A DNA stretch of 64,000 nt from Auanema rhodensis (Eukaryota; Nematoda; Chromadorea; Rhabditida; Rhabditidae). This document shows, in pieces, positions 27,601 through 41,151 of the stretch (positions within the stretch are counted from its first letter, which is position 1; each line of letters begins with the position of its first letter). A program made the position numbers and the translations under genes. The notes under the pieces are model-generated. The model did not search any database and had not been told where the DNA came from. It saw only the letters and a program-made list of their open reading frames with translations. The stretch lies in NCBI GenBank assembly GCA_964057225.1, contig OZ059894.1:16026476-16090475 (forward strand), written 5' to 3'.

Positions 27601-30600
27601 GGCCGTATGACCATCAGATTGTGGAGTTGGTGGCTCAAAAATGTGAAAGGAGAGAAAGGATTGAAGAAAGTCTTTGAAAGCAAGAATCCAAATGATTGTG
27701 CTTTGAATAGCTATAATAGAAAATGTAATTAAGAATCAAAAAAATTGAAATGTTCAAGCAAATATATAATGAAATGAGTGAAAACTATTAAAGTACTTTG
27801 AAATTAGGTAAAATAACAATATTATATATTATTTAAAAGAATAATAAAAGAATATTATATGAAATGAAACATAAGAGAAGAATAACTTCTCTTTCTTCTA
27901 TCTTTTTCTCACTCATTTCAGTTTAAGAGTCATAGATGGAAATAGAAGAAAAGAGAGAAAGAGAGCAGTAACCGAAGCCTGACTCACAGGTCAATTAGGA
28001 GCAGTGAGATGAAGAGCAGAAGGAGGAGCCAATGTACTAGCATGAGATCTCATCATTTCGTTTTCATTCATCAATTGACCACCCAGTTTCATATTTTTCA
28101 TTTCGAAATGCTTCTGTCACTCAACAGACATTATGATTTCAAACTAATAATTTCCTTTTTTCTTCATGAAGAATTAGAAACAAAGGAATGCTATAGCACA
28201 AAAATAGTTTAAAATGTTTCAAATAACATAAGACGCTAAGAAGAATTTCTTATTAGTACAAGACTTGGGAAACATTTCTCACAATTTTCATGCTGAGACA
28301 CACACAATTGATTTGGAGAACAAGCTCTAAAATCTATTTGATCCAATGTGCCACAAATGAATGTCCAGAATGTTGACCGGGTGGTCTAACATTAGTTTTC
28401 AGTATGAATATAGATTCAATTGTAATAATTAAAACTAAACATTAAAATTTATGAAATATAGATTTTATAAACCGTATAGAATGATTTTGAGAGTCATCTG
28501 GGGCTCAGTTGCAGTAATTCCGACTAAGAAGTTGGACCGTAGAGACTGCCAGTTGAACAGATTGCCATCAGATAACAATTTCTTGATGCTATCATGTAGA
28601 CATAGCATCAGGCTTAAGAAGTTTAAGAATCCAACAATACAACGAGAGGGCAACAAGAGATGAGTAATAAACAGGAAGGAGCAGGAAGAGAAGGACGGGG
28701 TTGCAAGAAGGATAGCCATCCAAGGATACAACCGCTCTGACAATCGAAACAACAAAAAATAAAATAAAATTGAATGTAATATCCTACGTCAAACGTGAAT
28801 TGTTTGAGAATTTAGCTTAAAAGCTTTACTAAAAAAGGAAAAGAAATCAAGAAATTCGGATTCAAAGACAATAGGGTTGAATTAGATTTCCAATAACTTT
28901 GACTTAGGTGGCACATAAGTTACAAGTTACTAACAGAAAACTATCGAAAGAGCATTTTAAGATTTTTATTCTTTCTAGATGTCATGCAACATCCAGATAA
29001 AACTGCTATTTCATCTTTTATGTAATCCCGGAAGAGTGAAGGAGACAATCACATAGTTAAATAGACGAAAAAATCTTTTTTTTTCTGCTTCAAAAGATCA
29101 AATAAGGAAGAATGATATTGAAGAAAATTGCAGAAAAATATAGTTATCACATTTGAAATATTTAGTTTACGAAACATGTGCAATAGGAAGTGAGATTAAA
29201 TTTCAAAGCATTTAAATGCTTTCAAAAATGTTTTTTCTCAAGTTTTGTTTTTGAAACTTCAATTTTATATTGAGAAATAAAAATATCTTTTAAAGAAAAT
29301 CTACAAAGAGGGTTTTCGTTCAGAACCAGACTTAGAAATGAAATAAGATATGGAATGCTTAATCTATAGTACGAATATTGTAACTTCAATGATCATATAT
29401 ATATATATATATGTTCTTCAACAGGTTTCTAAGCTTTTTCTGTTAGTATACTAGAGAATTAATGAAATTTTAAAAGATTAACCCATCCCATTTAAAGCTT
29501 GTTATGGCTTCTCCTCAAAGATTTTTTGAATTTTACCTATGGCTTCAGTTTAAATATCAAAATTATACATGAAACCAAAAAAAAATAGTTAAGATTGAAA
29601 TAGGATAAGATAAATAGAAAGGTTTTACTGAAGTTCTAAATATGGGGAAGATGCTACTATACCGCTGCTGACTAGCCGGCTAATTGTTTTTTCTGTCGCC
29701 AAATGAGGCCAAAACCGGGAAAATTTCCAAAAACGGAAGAAAATAGAGAAATAGAAAAAGCTTGATGAAGTTATGAGAATTAGAGAAAAACAGAACATGA
29801 GGAATAGCTTTCAGAGAGTCATATAATCGGGGAGAGCACGATACATGTTGAAATAGAAGAAAAAGCTCAAGCACTATCCCAAAAATGTTTATGAGTAGGA
29901 AGAACATAAAAATGAAAAACGACAAAATGAAAGCTAGAAGTGAGAGAAATTGATGTTTTATGAAGATAAACTACTTTAAACTGGTACGAAGAGGTAGAAA
30001 AGGAAGAAGAAAATAGAAAATGAGACTAAAGGCTTGATGAAGTGGTCCAAAATAGAGAATATCCACGAAAAGTAGAAAAGAATTTTAGCTGCTAATGAGG
30101 ATGATCATGACATAAAATAAGAGATAATGATATAATGAAATAACTACATCAATAGAATATATAGAACATCAGTTATGGATTTAAAATATCAAAAAAAATT
30201 GAAAATAAACTAAGAAAATTTGTAATAAATATAATATTAAAAATATTTTTATCAAGATTATAATAATAATAATAATAATAATATAGTTATTAATATACTA
30301 AAGTATATCTTCAAATGTCAGTAAATATCAAAAATAATATAGCTAATATGATAAATATAGAGATATAAACTACATAATATACAATACAAACTTCAAAAGA
30401 AAAAATATATCAACTATACATCTATATATATTCTTTTATTTTCAAATACAAACGGAAAAGGCTATGAATATTTGTAGTTTTTTCACCTAATATGACATTG
30501 CTCTTGAGAAAAAGTGAAAATATTTGAAAGTTTATACAAGGACAGAGAATACCTGAAACATGTACATATCTACATGAAACATGAGCATCTGTCTCCTAAC

Positions 30601-33600
30601 ATGGGAAAGCTAATCGCATCCGACTCTAATGACCGAAAGATACGAAAAGTGAACGCCAGATGGCCATATGAGAGGGAGGGGCAGAGAATTAGAGAGAAAG
30701 AGAATGAAAATGAGAGAGAAGACTTATATGAAATCTAATGCGAGAGAGTACAAAGATGTAAGTGAGGGAGAAAAGAGGTAAAGCTCATGTCATAACAGTC
30801 ACTGTCAAGCAACCATGCACGTTATGAACGTTTAAGCAATATGAGAAACAATGTCAATCAGTTATGATGAGACAGCTTATCGAATAGAGAAGAATATGAC
30901 AACGATTCTGTAAATGAATACGGATTAGATCATGCAGCTCTTACAAGATTGATTCAGTGGCAAATTGGCTTGTCTACAAGTCATTTAATTGCAAAATTGG
31001 TTAGTAGAAATCATTATTCAAAGTTTCTACAACATCATAGCTCATTTGAGGGTATATCTTGAATATATCCAATGCTTCTTATAAAGTCCCCTTTAGCACA
31101 GATTTTTTGGTCATAGAATACTATATAGATTATTCAAATTTAGGAACATATGATGCCATCGTCTGTCATCTTCAACTGGACGTAGGTAATCCATTTAGAT
31201 GGTGCAAGAGGGTTGCATGGTATGAGTATAGTTGAAAGAGTGGAAGAGATTCCTATTGAAGTTAAGTAGACATGATGAATTTGAGTTGTGGCTCGAGACG
31301 ACGTCCAAATTTAAGCTCATCAGAATGTTATAACAGATGTAGGAAGAATATATACATATACATATATATGCGATATAATCAGATATAAATACATGTGTCA
31401 TCTACATGCTTAATGGTTTTGATTTAACTATATATGTATTCAAATGAGTTAGTATAGTTAATGTTATACACTTTCCTGTTATGATAAACTTAATAAATTC
31501 TATGAGTTTTGTATATTTAAGTTTAAGAGAGAAGATACAAGAAAGAGCTTACGTCAAAGATCGCGTTTCAGGAAAAAAAACTAATTTCATGCATCAGATA
31601 GTAGATGAGTGAAATGTTGTAGAAGTTAGTTTCTCATTTTCGGTAACAATATAAACGAAACTTACTAATAAAATAAATAGGAAATACAGATAGATTTGAT
31701 AGATTGTAAAATGAGGTAAAATCGGGATAAACATTAAAAGACAAGGTAACCTGCTCCAGGGGTAGTGGCATGCCTAAATAGGCTCCTATTTGTCTCCTGA
31801 AGGACATGAACCATTCATTAGGTTTGCCAGGTACTCTATAGGCTACTGTCCATTTTGTCCCTCAAACCTATTCCCTTCTCCTCTCTCCTTCTCTCTTAAC
31901 TCAAGTCTCCTCTCATCTTCCAGCATTCTTAAATGGTAGCCACTTAGATATGACCGGAAAGATTATAATAAGGTTTTCGGTTCATATGTGTCCATATTTG
32001 AGTGTAAGTCCTCTCAGATTCTATTCAGATGAATTTACCTCAATGTCTTCTAATGTGTAGGGACTTGAAGCCTCTTTACTCTCGAAAAGATGGTTTGCTT
32101 CTAAAAGGAAATGAGCTACCCATTAAACGATAGATTATTTGGCTCCAAAACAGCAATAACACACATTTCAAAAAGTGAAAAGATGAAATGAGATAAACCG
32201 AGAGAAACAATAGAAAATAAAAATAAAAGAGGGCTCAAAAGGAAAAAACCATAAATACGACAAAAAAAAAGAGAATTTCCTCTGTGATTCGTGAACTGAA
32301 ACCACAACGACCATGTAAAGCTTTCATGCTCGTTTTTGCTTTTATAAAAGATGATGGTAGCAGCTGGTCAGGCAGTTAGTCAGTTACTGCCAGCTATGCT
32401 CATAATGTGTATCTTATACATCTGAAGAATGAATATCTTCTTTTGGTTGTCTGTTCTCTCTTCATCTTTCCTTCTATTATTCTATCAACGTTATCTTATT
32501 GCTACAGATCTTATTAAAAACCGTGACGAAACGCAATTAAATGACGAGACGTAATTAATATTAAGCAAATCTATCTAAGGAGTTAATGAGAATATAAGAT
32601 GAGTCCACCACAAGACATATAGCATAGACAATGAAATAAGAACATATCAATTCATTTCTTTACAATCTATTACATTAACATAACTATATGTATATGCATA
32701 TATATATATATATAAACATATGCTTAACTATAGAATAAGGTATAGATTAAGATCAATAGATAATAATTAGTTTGTTTTATGAGATATATCTATATCTATC
32801 TATATATATTGCTGATTGTTTATAAAAATAGATTAAAAGCTATTATTTTCATAAACAATATTAGAATGCAATTGATTGAAACAGTAAAATGAAAATTACT
32901 TTAAGATTTTATAATTATAAGAATAATTCAATTATAGAAAATAATTATATATAGCCAATAGAAATGCTCCAAATGAGCTATGTTTATTTAGATTTTAAAT
33001 TCATTATGATATTATTAATTTTTTTTCAATGTTTTTCACAAATTCAATCTAATATTCCAAAAGAATCGGATGTAAATATTAACGTTTCACGCAAATACTC
33101 AGTATTTCCTTTTCAGTTCATGAAGATACACTGGTTGCGTTTTGTAAATTACATGATATAAGACTAAATTGATAAATTATTTCTACATTTCTATAATATA
33201 TGAATTATTTGGTTTATTTATGAATTTTAACAATTATTATTTTAGTCAACATCTTGACAAATAGCTAGAAAAAGCGAGTGAAACACAATTACGATGACCT
33301 ATTGAAGAAACAGATTACGTAACCGTATGGCACATCCCTAACAGACAGCTGAGATTCTGTGAATTTGTATAAAGGAAAGGTCGAGCCCAGATTGGGGATT
33401 ACCAACCAGCCTATCCTCCTAGAACCAGCTATGAACCAAATGTCGCTGGGAAAATTGGCAACCAAGAAAAATACTTGAATGCAGTCACAATAATTCTTCT
33501 TCAAAAGTAATCTGTGAATCTCACCACCATTAAGATCCCCTGTTCTGTGTTCAGTACTACAATGTTCTACAGTTATAACACATTGTTGGTTCTACAAAGT

Positions 33601-33817
33601 TTTATTCAGCAATAGTACACTCAGACACTCGAAGAGTGGACAATGAAAGTACAAAGAATGAAATGTTTGAACGTAACAATTGCTTTTTTTCACTAAGAGC
33701 TTAACCGAGTTCGGAAGAGAAAATCCACAAGAGTTATTAATCGAATTTATTAGATAATTAACTACAAAGCACTGAGATGAAATGGGCTCTGCAGGGTATA
33801 TTTAAAATATATGCAAT
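24622..33817. other. Gene-poor intergenic region, 9.2 kb
   Basis: This lies between the MAX-1-like start and the 3' end of the Na+/K+-ATPase gene. I see no exon set with junctions on either strand. It holds short TA tracts (about 27246-27268, 29396-29412), a TAA run (about 30262-30283) and pyrimidine-rich patches (about 26295-26400, 27440-27490). The left part probably contains the promoter of the MAX-1-like gene. Confidence 0.55.
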
Positions 33818-36800
33818 CTAATAGTAAGTCTCTCTTTCGACCCATCCTCCTGGATAACGACGAATAAGGTAACGACGGATTTCGTCATAGATGAAGATGA
33901 TGATGGAGAATGGAAGAGCACAGAACCACCAGGAGAATCTATAAATACGTTGAAATTAATCCGAATATTCATTGAATTTATTTACCTGAGTCCATACATA
34001 CGGAGACCGTTGTCAAGTCCAGGGCAGTAGCACATGAACCAGGCAAGAGCGGTTTCGAAGACAAGACCGAAGTTAAGAGTCCAGTTACCCATACCTTGTT
34101 GAACAAGGGAGTTTCTACGGGTCTTAGAGATGATCAAATCAGCCCATTGTACAACGACAATAGAAACGAAGTAGGCGGTTTGGCAGGTGTGTTCAAGGAT
34201 CTTGCGGTTAGCGAAAGTCTAAAATACGAAGTTGAGATTAGAGCTTACAAATTAGACTGCTTACCCATTCTTGTCCGTAAGAGTCCTCGACGTTGTTGTA
34301 AGCACGGGAATCCCATTGAGAACGGATTTGATAGAGGTCTTTGGGCCAGAATCCGTTATCAGCCATAATCCAGAAATAGGTGAAGAAACCAGCAGAAGCC
34401 TAGACATTAATTTTTGAATTTTAATTCTGAAGTATATATTTCTTACCTGGATCATACCGATCTGACCATAAGCCAAAGAAATAAGACGTTCGTTTACAAG
34501 TTTGTCACGGACGGGGTCACGAGGTTGACGCTTCATGATGTCGGATTCAGCCTCTTCGTAAGCCAAGGAGATAGCAGGAACCATGTCAGTTCCGAGATCA
34601 ATGCAGAGAATGGTGACAGTTCCGAGAGGAAGTGGAATACCGAAGAGCATGTAAGTCAAGAATGGAGAGATTTCGGGAATGTTGGAGGTGAGAGTGTAAG
34701 CGATGGATTTCTTGAGGTTATCGAAAATAAGACGTCCCTAAAATTTTCAAAATAAATTTTGTAAGTTTTAACGACAGAAACAAACCTCTTCGACTCCGAC
34801 AACGATAGAAGCGAAGTTATCATCGAGAAGAATCATGTCAGCGGCTTGTTTAGAAACATCAGATCCAGCAATACCCATAGCAACTCCGATATCAGCCTTC
34901 TTGAGAGCAGGAGAGTCATTGACTCCATCTCCAGTTACGGCGACAATTTGTCCTTGAGCTTGGAAGGCTTCGACGATAACGAGCTTTTGTTGTGGGGAAG
35001 TACGGGCGAATACAATTTCTGAGTGGTGACGGATAACCTAAAATATAAGATTAGAAACGATTGTGTTTAAATTACTTACATTAGCTAATTGTTCTTCGTC
35101 CATCTCACGCAAGTCGGAACCGTGGATAACGGCAGCCTTAGCTTCACGGGGGTCAACTTGATCAACTGGGATTCCTCTGCGGACAGCAATATCTTCGACA
35201 GTTTCAGTTCCCTCGCTGATAATTCCTACGGACTTGGCAATAGCTTTAGCGGTGATAGGGTGATCTCCGGTGACCATTACGACTTTAATTCCAGCAGAAC
35301 GGCACTTAGCGACAGCATCAGGTACAGCGGCACGTGGAGGGTCAATCATAGACATAAGACCAACAAAACGGAGACCCTTGAGTGGGAAGTTAACATCTTC
35401 AGTATCGAATTTGAATCCCTTGGGGAATTGGTCCTTTGGCAATTTGAAGTCGCAGAATCTATAAAGTTAGAAATTAGGTAAGTGAAAATGAGGCATAAGT
35501 GTACCCAAGTACACGTTCTCCCATTCCTCCGAGCTCAAGGTAGGCATCGTTGAATTCTTCACGTTTCTTCTCATCGAGCTGTTCTTCCTTTCCTTGGAGA
35601 AGGATGGTGGAGCAGACATCAAGAATTCTCTCTGGGGCTCCCTTCATAACAAGAAGATACTCCTCCATGTCTGGGACGTCGTGGATAGAAACTTGGTATT
35701 TATTGGTAGAGTTGAATGGAATTTCAGCAATCTTAGGGTGCTTCTCACGAACAGCCATGATGTTACCCTAAAGTTCTTAAAATTAGTTAAACTGTGAATT
35801 AGCTTGATACCTGGGAAAGTTCAGTGAACTTAAGAAGAGCGATTTCAGAAGCATCTCCAGTACAGTCACGCTTAAGAACTGGGACGTCTTGTTGTCCTCC
35901 CTTGAACTCAGCTCTATTACAGAGGGAAGCAACGCGGAGAAGAGCGTTGAAGGTTTCTCCAGATTTCTTACCAGAGCTAGAGCTCTGGTTCTCAGTGGTG
36001 TCACATTCCTCGATCTTTTGGTCATACCACATGTGAGCGACAGTCATTCTGTTTTGGGTAAGAGTTCCGGTCTTATCAGAACAGATGGTAGAGGTAGATC
36101 CAAGAGTTTCTACAGCTTCTAAGTTCTTGACCAAGCAGTTCTTACTGGCCATTCTCTTGGCAGTGAGAGTCAAACAGACAGTTACAGTAGCAATCAATCC
36201 TTCGGGTACGTTGGCGACAATGATACCGATGAGGAAAACAACAGCGGTAAGCCAGTGATATCCAAGAACGAAAGCAATGATGAAAAATGTAACTCCGAGG
36301 AAAACGGCTACTCCAGTGATGATATGAATGAAGTGCTCGATTTCACGGGCGATGGGGGTCATTCCTGTGTCCAATCCAGAAGCCAAGTGAGCAATACGTC
36401 CCATAACCTATAGAAATTAACTGCTCAAAAGCCCTTTAAGATATTATCTTACAGTTCTGTCTCCAGTGAAAACGACGATACCCTTGCAGGTACCTTCGAC
36501 AGCATTGGTAGAGAAGAAAGCAACATTACGGGTCTCAAGTGGGTTGTCATTGGTGCAATCAGGGGAGCGACTCTGTGGTTCAGATTCTCCAGTCAAAGAA
36601 GAGTTATCGACCTTAAGATGAGACGTAGCGAAATCAGTCACACTTTTCCATTACCTTGAATCCGAAAGCAGAGATAACACGGATATCAGCTGGAACACGA
36701 TCTCCACCCTTAACCTCGACGATATCTCCAACAACAAGTTGTTCGGTGTGGATTTGCTTCTTCTGGCCATCACGGTAGACAAGTGCGAACTGAATTGGAA

Positions 36801-37507
36801 ATATTGAACTAAGATGCTAAGCAAGGACAATAGTCTTACAGTGGGGACCATGTTCTTGAAGGAGTCCATGATTTTGCTAGACTTGCTTTCTTGGAAATAT
36901 TGGAAACAACCAGTAATGATAACGACACTCATAAGTACAATTCCCAGGTAGAGGTTATCCTTTGATGGGTATTCCATGGTGAAGCAATCGACACCGTAAG
37001 CGATGTAACATAAGATAGCTCCAACCTGAAACATATTATGTTCACTTTATATAAATTTCATTTTTCAAACCCAGAGGAGCATGGCAAATCCTCCGAACAA
37101 GTTCTTACAGAACTTAACCCACTCTGGAGTAGTCTTTGGTGGGGACAAGGCATTAGGTCCATCTCTGTCAAGATGTTCCTGAGCCTTTTGAGTAGTCAGA
37201 CCCTGAAAACAATGTCATCAGATTATGATTAAAAGTTCTTCTGCTATACAGAAAGATAAGCATTTATTTGAATTATTGATTTTGAAAAATGATACTTTTA
37301 TTGTATTAAAATCATAAAGATAATTTCACTTACAGTTTCGATATTGGTTCCATATCTGACTGCCAACTCATCCAGAGTGATCTTATGTTCGTCCTATAAA
37401 CGAGAATAAGTCTTTGCATCAAAGATAAAACATTTTCTGCATACCATTTGGACTTCCTGTTTCAATTCTTTCATATCATTTGACTTCGCTTCCTTGGTCT
37501 TCCCCAT
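33818..37507 (-). CDS. eat-6: Na+/K+-transporting ATPase alpha subunit (EAT-6 orthologue)
   Basis: Fourteen exons join in frame to 1001 residues, the usual P-type IIC size (37507-37445, 37393-37334, 37202-37071, 37025-36840, 36789-36655, 36611-36453, 36407-35811, 35767-35505, 35458-35080, 35037-34786, 34737-34447, 34399-34265, 34218-33986, 33938-33818). The pump exports three Na+ and imports two K+ per ATP at the plasma membrane with a beta subunit. In nematodes its loss affects pharyngeal and neuronal excitability. Visible are TGES in the actuator loop, VPEGL in M4, phosphorylation Asp356 in [30 protein letters not shown], and the conserved C-terminus ending ETYY. Codon use is strongly biased (GGA, CCA and C-ending codons), as expected for high expression. 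A TTTTCAG acceptor lies 7 bases before the ATG, so trans-splicing or a 5' UTR intron is likely. Confidence 0.98.
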
Positions 37508-40500
37508 GTTTGACCTGAAAAATAAAATAATGTAAAAACAACATGGTTTTATCGAAAGCGAATATGAAGACTAGAAAATACGAGAACGAGGAAAATCATT
37601 AAATTCAACGAGTTGTTGGAAGATGTCTACATCCAAGTTTAGAAAAAGATGGCAGCGCAAGCGGTCGCGTCGCGACTTAGCTCTTCAAAGTCGAGCTGCT
37701 CATGAATGAAGTAAGCTCCAGTATCTCATGGAAACCTCAATCTAAACGTTGGATGCTTAGAAACATCGAGAGCGTTTCGTATATTAGAATCGATATAAGA
37801 CAGAACAAGTCGAAAATCTTTCGCCGACATAAGGTGCTGATAGATGACACGGAAACTCCAGCTGCAACCTGGCGCAAAATCGATTACAACTTAGCCCACT
37901 CTCAAAGAAGCAACATTACAGCATGCAAACTTTCAAATTAATCTAAACGGATTCGGAATGCACTAGCTAAAGAATATGTTGGAAAATTTGGCCAATCCGT
38001 TTCAAACTTTACAACCTTTAGAAACGTTTGCTCGCTGCTAGCGGAGTGCTAGCGCTTGCAACTTATTGGTAGGCAAAGGTACAACAGACGAATGGAGATA
38101 TAAGCAGTAGGAAGCTTCGAACTAATTTAGTTTGTTCAGCATCGAAAAGCTAAAAGATAAACAGAGGAAGGGGCGAAAGCAAAGAGAGTGAGGGAAAGTT
38201 CTGAGACGAAAAGGAGGAAGGACTAGGCGAAGGTGCTATTGACCGCGGCCTGGCAGCTAGATGTGAAAGGCATAGCATTCGCTTAAGAGACGCAGACGAC
38301 AGAAAGCAAATGAATAGCGCAATCGATAATAGCTGGGCTGCACCACTGCCACGAAGCACATAGAAAGATGAAGAGAAAGCTGAAAACAGAGAAAGCTGAA
38401 AACAGAGAAAGAGAGGGACAAGAAAGAGAAGTTCTGGCTGCGTTTTCACAAAGCGCAATGTAATGGCATACATAGCATACAATATTCTTAGGCGGACAGT
38501 CTTTTAATAACTTTGCCGTCAGAGCAATTAGCATCGCTGTGGAAACTTCCCCGATGTCTTGGGAAAAATTGCCTTGTTTGATGGCAATGTATTGATACGG
38601 CATCCATTTTAGTTTTGTTTTGAGGGAATCGATTCTTTCACGAAGACGCGACTAAAAGCAGAGCACGAGTAAGAACAAGATTTGAATAGTTCGGCTTTAA
38701 ACCTCCTGAGAAATCTCGGACAAAATTTAGGTATTGAAGGTTCAGTGCCAAAAACTTTTGAATACTTGCATGCCGTTTACAAGCTGAGCTCGAGTAGCTA
38801 TCCTTAGAGCAATCTTTAAGCTATGCTAATTATAAAAAGATTTGATTAAAAAAGTTATAAAAATTCTATAAATCTACTGAATACGCTAAAAAGTTGGAAA
38901 ATTGAAGTTACCCTTCAAATTTTGCCAGACGATAGTTGTTTATTGTCACCTGAACTCATTGTTAGATGATGAGAATAGAAGCAGGCAGAAAACCGGTCCT
39001 CCTCTATTTCTCTAATTTGTGCGCCCGGAAGTTGCCTTGACAATTATTGTTGTCTATTTACATCTTACTCTAAAGATAGCTAGAAAAACATAGGCCGGGA
39101 ATTTGGAAGAATGCTAAATAAGGAGGAGTGTCAGCGTGGATATATGAGTGTTGTCGAAAGCTGTAAAAACATTCTCAAAGTGATTATTCTGGTCATTTGA
39201 AGTGACATACATCATCGAAGAGATGATAAAACAATATATATTGTATGAAAACCTTTAAGGAGAAGCTTAAGAAATAATTGTTTATGAAGAAGGCTTTGAA
39301 TATTAAAAGAACTTGGTGCTCGCAACAATCAAGCAAACAAGTCTGTTGGCTTCTCGAAGCGAAGAAAAGATTCTTCTTCTACAAACAGTACCCAAACAAT
39401 GAAATGAAGTCAATAAAATAATCCACAAACTGTTGGGCCATAAGAAAATGCCTAGTTGAAACAGAAAAGAAAAAGAAAAGAAGCAAACATTGTATGGAAA
39501 AGTTCCCTAAGAAATCCTTAAAAGTCATAGCAACAATTCTATACTACACCCTAATCGTCTTCAGAATATGCAAACACTATGTACATGTTATCTATGTTAT
39601 CAGGGTACTAGCAACGCATTATGGCAAAACGTAATTAAAAAGCTGATAAGACGTCGAATTGCTAACATTAGATACATACGGTTGACTTCTAAATGTATCT
39701 TATGATTCGTGTCACCTCTCAATAAAATCATAGAAAATGAATTCCATAAAAGATGAAAGAACAGAATAATGCTTATAATGATAGCACTACCGGAACGAAA
39801 ACTTCAAAACTCACGTCAATACAATTGAAAATCAAGTCAAAATGCTAATTATAGAATTGGCGAGAGCTAAAAACTTCTTGTCTGTTGGACTAAAAGAAGA
39901 AGAAGTCTTTCTTGTTCGTCACTCTGTCTATACATACAGTCAATATAGTGAACAAGATGATAGGAGAAAACGGAAACGGTGAACACAGTAGTACATGAGG
40001 ATAGCGATGAAGTTGATATCATTTGATGGGCACGTTGAGAAATCAACGAAGAACTGTTGATCCGTACAATTTAGACGGAAAAGAGAAACGTATAGATGCT
40101 AACGGAAAGAGGAGGTGAAAGGAAATATGATCTATCAAACTCACGGTCTACAATGAGAGACATAGATACAATAGTTTTGAGAGAAAGCGTACGAGAGACA
40201 ATACGTTGATCAGAGAGGGTCGATTGATCGTGGGTTCATCGCTTGAGAAATCATTGATTTGTTTGTTCGGAAATGTCTTTTCAATGTGAAAGGCAGACAC
40301 AGGCAGCGTGTTTCGAAGTAGCTATCTTTAGAATCTTTAAATGGTATTGTGGATATATTCTTAAAGAATTATGTATTGTTCAGTTATAACATAGGAAAAC
40401 GTAAAGTAAATAAGGTAGATTGACATAACTGAAATTGACGTCGATGTTCAGCACAAAACCGTCAAATGAACTCCATCAAAGACAGCGATCAACACGGGTC

Positions 40501-41151
40501 ATTCGGGTTCAGGCATCGTAGTGGAACAATTTCGGGTTTTCTTCATTACTTTAACAGTTGCTACTTTTAAGAATCCTTTTTTTTTAATTCCCAAATGATT
40601 CCAATACGTCTAATCATTAAAGGACAAAATAAAAAATAACTTTTTTTTTCGATAAAAATAGAATACAGATGGTTATTTGAATGAAAAGTGTAAATGTTTA
40701 ACATTGCCATTTAGTTAGTCACTTTTTTAGATAAAGAGTTTTTGTCTGGGAAAGACAGTGCAAACGAAATATCTAAGGATGAATTCACATCTGGCTCTGC
40801 AGCCAAGTTGAATCATCTGGATGAACCCTTGAAAACATTGTACGGTATTTAAAATAGACAAAGGGTTCTTCTCATTTAATCTGAAGAGACAAACATTAAA
40901 TTCGATTGAGAAAAAAGGATAAATGTCAAAACAAATTCCAACCGGTCATTGTGCTCATGAGCCAAAAAAGTTGAAACATTTCACGCCACGTCACGCGCGT
41001 CAAATTAGATTTTTATTTTATTAACACAATTAGATTTAATCGGTTCATTCTACAATTACTTCACCGAAAATCTTAAAAATAATTCTTTTCTTTCGTCGAA
41101 ATCAATATTGATTGAAAGAAAAGAAGTTTTTTTTAAATAAAATATCTTCAA
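37508..41151. other. Upstream region of eat-6; no gene recognised
   Basis: A 3.6-kb stretch between divergently transcribed eat-6 (-) and the MSP-domain gene (+). It is less AT-rich than most intergenic DNA near 37600-38600. It contains a 16-base unit present two and a half times at about 38372-38412. The length and position suit regulatory DNA for the highly expressed pump gene, but I cannot name sites. Several short open frames lack supporting splice signals. Confidence 0.5.
38372..38412. repeat. Short 16-bp tandem repeat
   Basis: The unit agagaaagctgaaaac occurs twice in tandem, followed by a partial third copy. Confidence 0.85.

Noticed and set aside
34447-34737. Ser in the motif NIPEISPF of the Na+ pump taken as a change at glycoside residue Thr797
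   Set aside because: Counting along the helix shows this Ser aligns with residue 781. Thr797 is the Thr in [10 protein letters not shown] and is conserved.
34096-36122. Many + strand frames across 34-36 kb
   Set aside because: All are antisense shadows of the codon-biased eat-6 exons, which encode an intact pump.
38283-38603. 106-codon - strand frame upstream of eat-6
   Set aside because: The first half looks protein-like, but the second half is CT-repeat translation. No junction links it to eat-6 or to another exon.
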